Origin: Dermacentor variabilis
Taxonomy: Eukaryota; Arthropoda; Arachnida; Ixodida; Ixodidae
Assembly (NCBI RefSeq): GCF_050947875.1
Contig: NC_134570.1
Coordinates: forward strand, 109,214,622 to 109,278,621
Direction of reading: 5' to 3'
Length of the DNA: 64,000 nt
Shown here: in pieces, positions 21,241-33,356 of the stretch
Numbering within the stretch: the first letter of the stretch is position 1
Layout: each line of letters opens with the position of its first letter
Program-made: the position numbers and the translations under genes
The notes under the pieces: model-generated
Told to the model about the DNA's origin: nothing
What the model saw: only the letters and a program-made list of their open reading frames with translations
The model's database searches: none

Positions 21241-21377
21241 ACGTCCTACACTTAAGTTCTCTCTCTTCCTCTTTCACTCCCCATTCCCATCCCCACGTGT
21301 AGGGTAGCAAACTGGACTCAGTCTAGTTAACCTCCCTGCCTTTCCGTCTTCCCTTCTCTCTCTCTCTCTCTCTCTCT
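21241..21377 (+). mobile_element. LINE 3' UTR and (CT)n tail
   Basis: Follows the ORF2 stop. Carries cacgtgtagggtagcaaact and gttaacctccctgcctttcc and ends in a CT tract at 21355-21377. It serves as the reference for the tail remnants elsewhere in the window. Confidence 0.8.
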
Positions 21378-21959
21378 TGTTTACCCATATTTTATGCAAC
21401 GTGTAATGTCACACAAAGTTTATTCATCACAAAGATCGCAACTTCATTTTCATGCAAATTACTCACATTTATCCGCTACACCGCCCGCAAAGTTACGCCC
21501 AAATGCAAACTCCAAATCAGGTGGATGTACGCAGTGGGAGGCACCTAGGCAGCAATGTCACGAGGACAAAGTCGATGTGTGAATACTTGTCAAGGGAAGA
21601 AGGGTGATCCCAGCTTTGCGCGCAGAAAAAGTACGACACATATCAAGCGACATTTATGGATTCTGCATCCTCTTGTGCCAGACCGGCCCGTTCCCCACTG
21701 TGGGGATTGGCCGAGAACTTGCAGACACCCAGTCGCACATACCGAATGGCTAAATCAAAGAATGCGTTATGTACAATTAACCATTCCACCAAGAGATCGG
21801 CGTGTTTCAGGGCTACCCGTGAGCCGACATTACATGATGAGGTTTTAGAAAGGAATTGCGTTTAATTCTTTTCTTTTCTTGCTTTCGTTGTTTTAGGCAT
21901 AACATAGGTGGACTTACGCGCACTACACTGAGAGTCAGCGGACATGATGGGTTATCTTA
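21378..21959. other. Spacer with a diverged repeat also seen at 48.6 kb
   Basis: Segments at about 21460-21790 (gcatcctcttgtgccagacc and gcacataccgaatggct) resemble 48610-48890 in order. No other feature is seen. Confidence 0.35.
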
Positions 21960-22740
<781 letters not shown>

Positions 22741-22754
22741 GCTGGGCTCGAGCA

Positions 22755-22780
22755 AAAGCTTCCTCTTAAGAGGAAGCTTT
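22755..22780. repeat. 26-bp perfect palindrome at element junction
   Basis: aaagcttcctc, TTAA and gaggaagcttt. It is formed by two element termini meeting at one TTAA. Confidence 0.9.
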
Positions 22781-23486
22781 AGCTCGGGCCCCACTCCGAC
22801 GCGGCCTATTCAAATACGTGTAAAACGAAAAATCGTTTTTCTGATTTAACCCGTGATTTTAATGAAATTTGTTGCATCTGAGAGAGAACGTTAAATTTTA
22901 GCGACTGTTGGAAGCGGAATTTTTTTATTTAGGACCTGAATTTTGTTAATATGATATTCCAAAATTCGCAAGCTTGAAAATAATAGAAGCAAAAAATTAA
23001 TAGCTCTGCATCAAGAACAGATATCGCGGTTCTGTAAACGGCACCCATTACATCATTAAAAGCGGGCAAGTTGACTTTGTCATATTATATCTTGCGTGAA
23101 TTTGTTACGTCGTGTGCAAGGGTACTGCAAAAGCTGTATTTCCATATTACTAAATTTTTTGTATCTTCACGTGCGACATATCAATTTTGTCCCCTTTAGA
23201 TGTAATATTCGATGCAATTCACAGAATTGTGATATCATTTTCACTGCCGAGTTACAGAGTTGTAAACTTGATAACTTCGTTTTCTGAAAATTTTCGATTT
23301 TTGCCGATTTTTAATAAATGATTGATGACCTAACTCAAAAATTCGAAACCAACAGTCACTAGATTTTAAGGTTTCCTTTTAAATGCAACAAACCTCGTCA
23401 AATTTGGTATAGTGGTTGCCGAGAGAAACGAATTCTCCTGTTACATGCATTTAGTTACGAGCAGCCGAGCTAAAGCTTCCTCTTAA
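22766..23486 (+). mobile_element. TTAA-flanked inverted-repeat DNA element, copy 3, full length
   Basis: A 721-bp element with TTAAGAGGAAGCTTTAGCTC at the left and its reverse complement at the right (23467-23486). The AT-rich interior has no transposase frame. The first TTAA is shared with the 3' terminus of a neighbouring remnant, making a 26-bp perfect palindrome at 22755-22780. This copy defines the family for 9635-11781 and 18390-18880. Confidence 0.85.
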
Positions 23487-24117
23487 TGTCTAGATGCGGA
23501 CACGAAGCACGCGCTGAACTTCGTGGCGGCGCCGCTAGGTGGCGTAGCGCGAGCTTCATCTTCGTGCGTTCAGTAGTGAACGCTAAAAAAGATATCTAAC
23601 TGCATCGACAATATATACGCTATTGCCCACACAATGGTAAAATAAACAAATACAAATGCATTTCCTTCGGGTTCATATAGATAGTATTAAACAAAAAAAA
23701 AACTCCGAAAATCTTTCGTTCACTGTTACCTGATGGTTGCCCACAGGTCGAGTAGAGAGAAAATGCACACGAAACAAGGTAACACGTGCACATTTCGCAC
23801 AATTTTATAGATGCACGTAATCACACTATTTCAACTTTATTTCATGCAGCTTTCACAAAATGAAGGTGCACATATTTTACCTTCTTATAAGTAGTAGGCA
23901 ATCCTAGCTTTAAATATTTAGGGTCGCATATGTTGCGAAAAAAGTGTAATGCGAAACGTAAAGTTTACATCAGTCGCAGCTAGTATCACAGGATCGAGCA
24001 AAATTTATGCATTTGCGGTGCCAGGTATCCTGTTACAACATGTATAAAATGACCCCTAGCGCTGAATTAAAGTGCAGAATATTGTTGCAAATTTCGATAA
24101 CATCATCAGTTCCACCC

Positions 24118-24121
<4 letters not shown>
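23487..24121. other. Unassigned AT-rich sequence
   Basis: No domain or repeat family is recognised. Confidence 0.4.

Positions 24122-24203
<82 letters not shown>
24122..24203. repeat. (TA)n microsatellite
   Basis: An uninterrupted TA tract of about 41 units. Ile/Tyr frames through it are artefacts. Confidence 0.95.
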
Positions 24204-24206
<3 letters not shown>

Positions 24207-24560
24207 CGCCCTCGCGGCTCTCGATATTATTGACGTCAAAAAGTACCGCTTACCTACAAAAATGCGAAAATACACACCTTTTACAAAATATTGTCCTGTT
24301 TTGAATGTACGAAGCGTACAGAGTGTATGAATGGAAGAGCAGACAAGATTTCTCTGTCGCTTCGACCTTACCCTGTGTTTTACCCTGAGCGTCAACGCAG
24401 ATGTCCGATTCGACTTGAAACAAAAAAATAAAATAAAAGAAAATAAGAAAGAAACGCTGCGCTCCTGGCACCTACGCCTGCACCGTGCACGCAGACAACT
24501 GCTCCTCCACGGCGCTGCTTGAGTAAAGTGCGCTTCTCCTCAAAGCGCGCGCGTCGTTGG
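24204..24560. other. Sequence downstream of the S6 exon
   Basis: Includes an A-rich run at 24420-24450. Open minus frames continue in from the exon, but no further domain is seen. Confidence 0.4.
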
Positions 24561-24587
24561 CTACGTTGGCAACGAGGCGAAGCCCAC

Positions 24588-24791
24588 CGCAGGCAGCTGG
24601 GTCGAGTGCCGCCTGCGAGTGGGCGTGCTGGCAGCGCCGCGCCGTCCTGCTGTGAAGGCCGACGAGCGAGCGCTCAGGCGCCGCGAGATGGTCTGTATGC
24701 GCTCGCGGCGCTGGAACACGGTCTCGGCCGACGAGCTGCAGCCGATCGTCTGGGCCAGGATGGACGCGAAGTACACGAAATTCACCAGGCT
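24588..24791 (-). CDS. Exon of CNG/HCN-like channel gene (S6 and start of C-linker); 3' end uncertain
   Basis: The acceptor tgttttttgcgcctgcgcag precedes a phase-0 frame that fits the end of the 37.0-kb exon. It encodes SLVNFVYFASILAQTIG, the second half of the S6 helix, then CSSSAETVFQRRERIQTISRR, a polar basic helix like the start of the C-linker (A' helix) in CNG and HCN channels. After that the frame turns Arg/Ser/Thr-rich and no family resemblance is seen. The donor used for the stated end (GCG/GTGGGC at 24587) is weak. If no splice occurs, the frame reads on to a TAG at 24561 and would give a channel with no nucleotide-binding domain. The start and the first ~40 residues are well supported; the 3' boundary is not. 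Confidence 0.65.
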
Positions 24792-25012
24792 CTGCGCAGG
24801 CGCAAAAAACACACGCGGGGCGCACGGGGCCGTCGTCTGCACTCTTCCACATCACGTCGTCACTGTTTGCTCAAGGCTGCGCGAAGCAAAGTACTTTAAA
24901 GATCACGTTTGAGACGTGTGCGTACGCGGTGTAGAAGTAGCGGCAGAAATAACCAGCACTAATAAAAAAAAAGAAAATAGAAAACAAAAGACGATCAGCG
25001 ACATCGCCTTCC

Positions 25013-25378
25013 CGCTCCAACTCGCCGTGACGTCATGGATTTTGACGGAATCTGGTGTGGCCTAGTGAATTTTTTAAAATGGTAAATGAGTTTCATATTT
25101 ACTTTAAAGGAGCAAAAGTCTTGACAAAAAAAAAAACTTCTACTAATACGCGACGGGCCAAATATGACAAAATGTGCTTTTAAATCTGTGACGTCGTAAT
25201 GACGCACATGGACTGATGCTTCGGCTCGCAGTTCGAGAAAGTCACCTTTAGCCTTCATTTTCTCTTCTGGTAGTCAACCTATAACCGCGAAATTGACGAA
25301 AGGATGCTTTTTCACAAGATGCTTTATCGGTATAAGGTGACTTTATGTATCTATTTAGTGGAAGCGTTACTTAAAGGC
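25013..25378 (+). repeat. Dispersed GTGACGTCATGG repeat, copy 2
   Basis: Begins ctcgccgtgacgtcatggat and contains ataaccgcgaaattgacg. It ends gttacttaaagg, matching the layout of 863-1238. Confidence 0.6.
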
Positions 25379-25490
25379 GACCCCCTCCCCCCTCGCCATA
25401 GTGCTCGGTAGCTAGCTAACCAAACAGTAACTCGGGTTAACCTCTCTGCCTTCTACGTCTCATTTACTATCTCTCTCTCTCGCTCAACAT
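25379..25490 (+). mobile_element. LINE 3' UTR tail remnant
   Basis: cgggttaacctctctgcctt and a CT-rich end match the tail signature at 21241-21377. No coding part is attached. Confidence 0.5.
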
Positions 25491-25967
25491 TAGTTTAACG
25501 GTGTGTTGTACTTGCTGGGAACCGATATAATCGACATAGTTGGGCTATAGACCCTCCATCTGAAATTACGATCACTGCCTCGTCCAACTACAACGCGGCT
25601 CTTAAGACCTTCCTGACATAAATAAAGGACAAAAGTTTCCTGCCCTCATGTTTACTTGGCAAGGCGCGATTACCCAGTCCCCGGGCAAATAGCGATTACC
25701 GCGCCACCAGTGCTGAGAAGAAGAACGCCCCGCTGACAAGAGGAACGCACGTGCCCTATGCCCCATTTTCAGCGAATACCATACTGTACGCGTGGCTGCG
25801 CCTCGCTTGCGAGCCCGAAAGGGATTTACCCGAAATGCTTACGCGACCGATTCCGTGCTGCGTGCAGTCCCTTCTCTGTCCTTTCTCTCTCTCCGCCTCC
25901 TCCCAATAATCGGGCGCAGCCTAGAGAACACTATCCCGAAGCTTCTTCGGATCGATGATGAGCGACA

Positions 25968-26019
<52 letters not shown>

Positions 26020-28222
26020 ACGAAACGGAAAACGAACAAAGAACGTGAGCCACGTGATGGCACGCGACGGCCATTGGCGTAGTTGACTGTCCACATTAGA
26101 GCGACAGCGGCGACGACAATGCAGTAGAGGAGAACGGCAGAGACACATGGTGGCGAGAAGGACGACTAGAGTCACGCGGCGCACGTAGGCACGACCGCGA
26201 AAACGACAAGGCACGGGGCAAAGAGTGAGGGGAAGGAGGGGTGAGGGGTTGACGAACCGACACTGGCCTGCCTTGCGACACTGTCGCGCGACTGGCCTCT
26301 GGTTCACTTATTTTTTAATCGGAGTGCGAAGAACAAAGCCTCACGGCTACCGACGCCTCCACAGAGTTTCAAGCAAAATTCACTATAGAGGGAACTGTGG
26401 CGTTAGTGTCTACGGCAGCTACATGCTTAAAATTCGTTTTTTCCGGCTTCGAACATCCTTTTTACTTTGCAAATGAACTAGTTTGACTGAAAAACTTCAT
26501 TTAATCAATAGGAAAGACGAGCTAACGGGAAAATTGGGTCCCTATAGTCCACGACTCCAGTGGACGTTGCCAGTACGCTACTTTCAACAAAAGATACGCT
26601 GCGTCGTAAGTGTCACAATTCGCATTGGTTATGCATGTGCGCAGGAACTCATAGTTCCTCCGCGCGCGTTTAGCAAAAGAAATGACTAGAAATTTAGCGT
26701 AGAAAACGCGCAATAAATAACACAAACAAGAAACCTTGAAGCCACAAGCACGAAGATCGGACAAATACACGAAATATCCTGCATTCACGCGGCAGCTGAA
26801 CGACTGACAACGTCACAGTTACCCTCAGAAATCTTTCGCAGGAAATCTCGATGCCAACGACCGCGCTCTCGCGTGGCGTTTCGCCCTGTTGCGCAATTTC
26901 CTATCGGACGATGGGCTTCCCCGCATCGACATTACGCGCGCGCGTTCAACGGGCTGTACGATCCGGGTAGAGGCAATGACGAAACCGCGCACGCATATCG
27001 AGAGAGACATAGCCATCGACCGATGTTGAGGAATAGATCAGTAAGGACCTGGTTGTAGCCTCTCAACTCGCCCACTCCGACGCTGTCGACGCTAGTGCCG
27101 GGACGGACCGACAGAGGTCTTCGGACTGAGTGAAGAACTATACCAGCCTATTTCGGGGTGTTGGTTGGCCAAGAAAGTGCTGCCCCAGCAGAAAGGCGTA
27201 TACAGTGCTGAATCGGAGAGGTCGGACGGAAGGTTGTTTGAAGAGTGCCCCCACGCTGTCGCCGCTCGCTTAGATTCAAGTCCGGTCAAGCACGGCGGGA
27301 GCACCGATCGAAGAAGGGTCAGCTGCTTGGCCCTGAACCTTTGCTTGCGTTCGATTAAGTTTATATTATTTTCTATTTTTTTTTCGCAGCGCATGTTTAG
27401 CGATGTGCCGGGCTTATGTGCTGGGCATTCTTCGGGTAGGCCTCTAGAGTTTTGCTATACTTGCCGGTTTTAGTTGTGCGGCGGTAGTACTGGGTGCGCG
27501 GAACAGAGGGGAAGCGTTAAAAAATGCAAAAAAGAACTTGGATCAACCTGATGCGAGAAAAAAAAAAAAAACATCCAACCGTTTCAAGGCTGCAGAGTTC
27601 GCGCTGTACTGCAGAAGAAATAATTTGCGCGCCGTGATAATTTAAGTTTTTACCACGAAACTTGTCCTACACCCGTGCAACAACTATCCTGCAGATCTCT
27701 GGAAGTTTCCGCGAAAGTTCCAATTATGTCTATGGCAGCTCAGAATTCGCAGAGAAAGCTTTGCATATAGAGCGTGGCTCAGGATTCCACTTGTAAGGCC
27801 TTGGAACACAAGCAATTTAATTTTGGTGAATCGAACTTGCCAGAACCGCAGCGGATCGTCTACTGGGATTAGTTATGCATAACACATCAAATGTCCCAGA
27901 AACTACTCATTATACACGAGGAGGACATTACTTCTAACTCGTACTTAGTGGCACGGGCCGGGGTATTCTATGCATGTTTTTATTTTAACCGCATCATAAT
28001 ATATTTCTCTTCGCCTTTCCCCCTAGTTTGAGGCAAAATTCTTATATGCCCCATGAAGCGGAAAATCCCGCGAGCGTCCGACGTTAACACCGGATGGCAA
28101 GAAAACCCACGTGACCAAGTGATGACGTCACGTTCCCGACGCTGGACCTACCGTGGCTCGCATTGAGAAATCCCACGGTGAACAGCCGCAGCGTGGGACG
28201 GACGCCGTGGCGCACGCCCAAA
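25491..28222. other. Probable intron, unassigned
   Basis: Contains a (GA)n tract at 25970-26014. Open frames at 25758-26307 straddle it and are low-complexity. Frames at 27092-27473 on both strands have no domain. An A run lies at 27560-27572. Nothing else is supported. Confidence 0.4.
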
Positions 28223-28345
28223 ATTGGATTAAGGTGGATTAAAGTGGATTAAGGTTGGTAGAAATAAGAGACAGCTGGATTAAGGTTCGTACAAACTAGA
28301 GCGAGGTGGATTAAAGTGGATTAGGATAGGTTATGGTGGGGTAAT
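28223..28345. repeat. GGATTAA minisatellite
   Basis: Repeats of aaggtggatt and aaagtggatt, interrupted by a unit with ggtagaaataagagacagct. Degenerate at its right end. Confidence 0.8.
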
Positions 28346-29892
28346 AAAACAATAATCTATGTCCCTTCGTCCTGTGGTGCAGGAAGAGGTCACTTCAAGG
28401 CCTCACCAAGCTGTTGGTCACTCCCTACGCCCAGAAAGCATCGATCAAGATTGCGCCTTTATGTCTTAGCAGCGAAAGCTTCGTGAGTGAAAATGGTTAT
28501 GGAAATGGAAAGCCCTGTCCCTCTGTATCGAAAGCTTGATTAAACAATATGCCAACTCTATAGACATTTGCACGATAAGATAGACATCTCTTCAAAAAAC
28601 ACGCGTTCTCTCCTCGCACGGTGTTTCCCGACGACTCCCTTCTCGGTTAAATTTAAGAGAGCGGGCTACACAATACCTGCCTGCAGGCATTTCCGGAAGG
28701 TAACCTTCGCGAGAAGCTGAATTCCGCACCAACCTAAACGGGCAGCCAGATTTAAACAGAGGCGTGCACGGTGGGCATTATGAAACACCGTTCCAGCGCA
28801 CAATGCTAATCATAAACATTTTTTTTAATGCTAATCATAACCAACTAGCCCAGCTGTCCATACTTAGCGTGCACGGGGCTCATTTGCGAGCAGATGCGCT
28901 GCGGATCCCTAAAAAGCAGGTCTACGGTGTATGTTGGCACTTTTAAATTCTCTTTTTATTAGGTTTTCTCTGGGTGTTCTTTAAAAATAGAAATTCCGTA
29001 GCATTTACTGACACTGGAGGTTCAGGCGCAAGAGCAAATGGCGGCTTATAGCTTGCCATGTTACTTTGACAGCTCACAAATATTCAACAATTCTGCTACC
29101 TCTTGTTGGTATAAATCAGGTGGCGAGCGCTATCACATTTAACTGAATCCCGTGTTTTATGACATTCGAAACAGTCGGACAGGCTCACGCTCACAAGCAC
29201 AGCAAAACACACCGTTACTTGTGGATCGCGTAGTTCAAGTTGAAAATTTCGGTTTCCTCCGATATACCGCCAGCTTCGCCGGAACCCAGTGTAGGCATCA
29301 ATCTGCCCGACTCAAACCATTGGTGTTGAAGCTATCTGTTTGCCCTCTAATTTTCTAGAAGTGAAATGTTTCCTTAAACTTGCAGGATTTACAGGTTTCA
29401 CCTGACGGTAGGCACTCTGAGGTCGTGCGTCTATAGGTCGCCTATAAACGCAACTCTTGTACAAGTGTTCGAGCACAGGAATCATGCGTGTGAAGGCGTA
29501 CGTTATTCGACAACACAGTCGAGAGCAGGGCCAGAGTGTGCATGAATGAATGGTGAGATCCAGCTGTCGACGCTACACATTTGCAAGGCAATTAATAAGG
29601 CGACGAGGCAAAGCTGGAACAATCAAATAAAATTTGTCGCGGTAAAATGCGACTACAACCACTCTCCAGTCGTCTTGAACATGCATAAAACATATTTCTA
29701 AATGAACGCGCGGTTGAGAGACGTGGCCTTCGGAGGCGTTTCATCTCATTAACAGTAGCCATGGCGCAGGGGTCCAGTTGAGGTCCGCTACGGAGTTTCA
29801 TTTACCAGTTTACAACGTAAGCTGTTATGGGCTCATTCCAATAACCGTTTCGGTTGGCGATGTTGTCCGTCGCCACCTGTGTCCGTCGCAGG
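28346..29892. other. Probable intron, unassigned
   Basis: A direct repeat of atgctaatcataa occurs at 28803 and 28829. Short open frames lack domains. Confidence 0.4.
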
Positions 29893-30003
29893 TATTGCCG
29901 GGAATGAGAAAAAAAAAAGAATACCCAGTTCCCGCCACGATCGAACCCAGGCCCGCAGGGCAGGAGTCAGCTACTCTACCACTGTGCCACGCCAGCGCCT
30001 TTT
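29893..30003 (-). mobile_element. tRNA-derived SINE with A and B boxes
   Basis: The minus strand begins ggcgctggcgtggcacagtg and continues gtagagtagctgactcctgc, then ctgggttcgatcgtggcggg and an (A/T)-rich tail. The segment tggcacagtggtagagta fits a tRNA/Pol III A box and ggttcgatc fits a B box, with tRNA-like spacing of about 40 bases. No acceptor stem can be closed and there is no anticodon arm, so it is a SINE head, not a tRNA gene. It resembles the tick SINE I know as Ruka, which is unverified. Confidence 0.7.
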
Positions 30004-30395
30004 TTTCTTTATTACATGGAAAAGAAAACTGAAGGTGTATTACAAAGTGGACAAAACTACACACTTAAAACTCGGGGAAACACACACATGCATCCAACAA
30101 GTGCATCCAGTCTGGCGGAGGGTCCTGCACGGCGTACACACTTCTTACATACGCAGCACTTTCGCGAAATAACGGACATTTAAAAAGGACATTGACATGA
30201 CTCCATACTCAATTAGGTTTCTGCCGTTTAAGGTTACAGGTGGTCCTCCCTATGACATGTTCATTGTACTTGGTTTATATAGCCTGTGGAGAAGTAGACT
30301 CTGTGATCGCCATGCCGAAAGCCCACGTGCCACGCCAGCGCTTGCTAGCTTGCAGCAGAAACATGCCCTGTACACGCGTCCTATAGCGTGCGAGG
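30004..30395. other. Spacer before the tandem array
   Basis: No domain is seen. The last ~90 bases lead into the first array unit. Confidence 0.4.
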
Positions 30396-31265
30396 AGTCG
30401 CGCAATGTGAGATACGCGCCCCGCTGCGTCGATACGTGCAGACTACATTGCAGTTGCATATTATTGTACAAGGGGGCACGCCATGTAGCAGCTGCATAGG
30501 GCATAGGCAGCGGTACAATGTGTATAGAGAAGGCTTAAGGAAGAAAAACATTAGGGAGGTGTATGCAAAAATGTTTGAAAGAAAAACACGTATAGCATAC
30601 CTGATAAAATCAAGCAAACTAGGTGACTGTCAGCACCGCGATTCAAAGTGAGTGCCAATAAATAATCATCATCATTAGCATAGTATCCTGCCACTTGTCA
30701 CGCGGTGGAATAGGCGCGTCGCGCAGCGCCGATACGTGCGCACTTTTCATTGCAGTTTCATATTATTACACCAGGTGGCACGCCATGCAGCAGTTGCGTT
30801 GGTAGCGGTACAAGGTAGATACAGAAGCCTTGAGCAAGATAAAGGAGATTAAGGAAATGCACAAAAAATGCTAGAATGAAAAAGATGTCTGGCATGCCTG
30901 CTAAATCAAACAGGCTAGATTAATGTTTACCCCCACCCCGTTTCCAAGGGGATGCCAATAAATCACCATCATCATTAGCATCGCATCGTGCCGCTTATCA
31001 CGTGATATGACATGTGCGCCGCGTAGCGTCGATACGAGCAAACTTCGCATTGCAGTTTTGTTGCATTCCACCATGCGTCCCGACATGTAGCAGTTGTATG
31101 TCACACGTAGCTTGACCCTGGTTAACTGAAGCACGCTGGGTGGCGATTTGTCACAGCCCGGTTTCCAAGGGGATGCAAATAAATCATCAGCATCATCATT
31201 AGCATCGTATCGTACCACTTGTCACGCAATGTGAGATGCGCGCCGCGTAGTCTCGATACCTGTGT
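30396..31265 (+). repeat. Tandem array of ~0.2-0.3 kb units ending in AATAAATCATCATC
   Basis: Three units and a fourth partial start occur. Each begins near cgcgccgcgtagcgtcgata, continues cattgcagtt and atgtagcagttg, and ends gccaataaatcatcatca then ttagcatcgtatcgtgccac. Unit ends are near 30681, 30981 and 31204. The third unit is shorter, with an internal deletion. The AATAAA and ATC run at each end resemble a retroposon 3' terminus. Confidence 0.75.
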
Positions 31266-32857
31266 TTACTCTTCTGCACACGTTATGGCGCCTCCTCGCA
31301 AGGTAACAAACGCTGCTGAAAAACGGATCGTAGAGCTACGCGCGCGGCTGCAACCAGGCAACACCAGGCTCAGCAGACTGCTGTGCAGAGAGCGGGACAA
31401 ACCACAGCACAAACCGCAGTTCGCTGTCGACGCCGGACGGACAGTTCAGGTCGTTCTCGTGAAAACGACGTGAAAAGACTCCACTGCGAAGACCCCTCTA
31501 TAGTGTGTGCCACCGAAAATGGAGCTCCTTGGAACCGCTTCTCTAGCTTACGTTGTGACTGTGCTGCGTGTGCCACGCAGGCCTGCGACATTTTAGTTAC
31601 CACTTTGTCCCGTCGTATTTTTGCTTTGGGTACGTTGCGTTAGCTGCTGGATTTGACCATATATGCGTACGTGGTTGTGACATCGCCACGTATTGGAATA
31701 CGGTGCGGGTAGTACTAATATGGTTTAGGAGTTCCGCCCGACTCTGGATGTCTGGACTCCAATCTGTGGCGGAACCCGAACAAGAAATAGATGTCGGCTG
31801 AGAATTCCGCCTGCACAATGTTTCTGCCGACGTCACTTTCGAAGGAGTTAATTTTCACGCACAGTAAAGGAAGCAAATCACGGGGACACAATGAACATGC
31901 ATTCTCCAAAAGCGAAGCGTACGTCTTGACAAACTACTCCAATTGAACCCCTAAAAAAAAAAGAAGAGCCCGTCGGCAAGCTTAGGAATTCGCCGGGGAA
32001 AAAAAAAAAGAGAACGAACACCGCTGCCATCTAACAGAAAGTTCCCTGGAAGCTGCTGAATGGAGTAGTAGACAGATGAATGGGAAAGACTTAACAGATA
32101 GAGACGGAAGAGCGCACTGAACGTCGGAGTGAGGCGCCCATTCCATTCAATCGACGAGGAAGACGGCGGAAAAGCCAACGTCTGCTCGCGAAGCGGGCTC
32201 TAGACAGCAGCAGCAACAACTTGATTTGGATGCTAGAAGCGCCGTTCGTTACAAACGCGATTGATTTTCTCTTTTTCATTTCTGCCTTCGCTACGTTCGG
32301 ACGTTCCGTTCAGTCTTATCGGCCTCCTGCAGGTTTTGAAGAAGAAGCGTATTAACCAAATAAGCTAGAACGCCAGAACTTTCCATGAACTTTCCAACGC
32401 GAAACTACTACACACTAATAGCGCCTCTCGCTCGCACAGCGCCTGCTTCAACCACGACGTCACCTGCTCTTGCCGGTTCTGCGAGAAGAGCGGCAGAACA
32501 CGCCCGAACGCACGAACGCGTTAAAGCCTCTTGAGGCACGCAACAAAGTTTATCTCTCACTCTTGCTTCGCCCAAGTCCGCCACCCTCCACCGACAGGAA
32601 TTAGTAAAAGAAGAGCGACGGCTTACGCGGTAACCGATAGACAATACTACAATAAAAGAACGCGGAAATCCTTTCGTGGCTGGCAGCCGAGCAACCGACG
32701 GCACGTATTCAATGCAGGCAGCACGGTTTGCCTTTCCCTCGTTAGGCACTGCGGCCGGAGGTGACGTCAAGCGCTCTGCTGCGCTGAGATGGGCCCCCCG
32801 TCCTTTTTCGCTACACTGCCCGCGCCACCGTCGGACCTGAACTGGTTCGTTTAAGCC

Positions 32858-32861
<4 letters not shown>
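31266..32861. other. Probable intron, unassigned
   Basis: A runs lie at 31952-31963 and 31999-32009. Open frames on both strands at 31370-31836 and 32408-32770 have no domain. Confidence 0.4.

Positions 32862-32902
<41 letters not shown>
32862..32902. repeat. (GA)n microsatellite
   Basis: About 20 perfect units. Confidence 0.95.
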
Positions 32903-32907
<5 letters not shown>

Positions 32908-33284
32908 TGGCCTACGTTAGCCGAGTTGCTTCGCGGCACGAGAAGCGGTATGCACGGTAAACGGGCAACGAACGGTGCGATGATGCATGGTGGCCCATGC
33001 GTGAAACTGTCGTTGTCGGTCTTGCGCGGAAGCCATGTGTGCCGGGTGCAGAACCAGTGGAAGCAGGGTCAGAAGAGTGCGGGGTGACTGTCGGAAAGGT
33101 CAAGAGTCACCACTGAAGGTAGCCAGCTAAATAATCTCATGTTAAAGGTATACTTAGACAGTCTATAACGGGTAGGATATTGTGCTTTCCAGTGTACTTC
33201 TTTTACTAAATAGTATGGGCAGGTCTTGTACCCTTTTCGGTGGCAGTTGGCGGACTGTTTCTTGTTTTATTTTTGTCGCTCTCA

Positions 33285-33288
<4 letters not shown>

Positions 33289-33353
<65 letters not shown>
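33289..33353. repeat. (TA)n microsatellite
   Basis: About 32 perfect units. Open frames across it are artefacts. Confidence 0.95.

Positions 33354-33356
<3 letters not shown>

Noticed and set aside
29893..30003. Functional tRNA gene
   Set aside because: A and B boxes are present but no acceptor stem or anticodon arm can be formed; it is a SINE head.
30650..31205. CRISPR-like repeats
   Set aside because: Repeat units are long, adjacent and end in a polyadenylation-like sequence; no short regular repeats with unique spacers, and the genome is eukaryotic.
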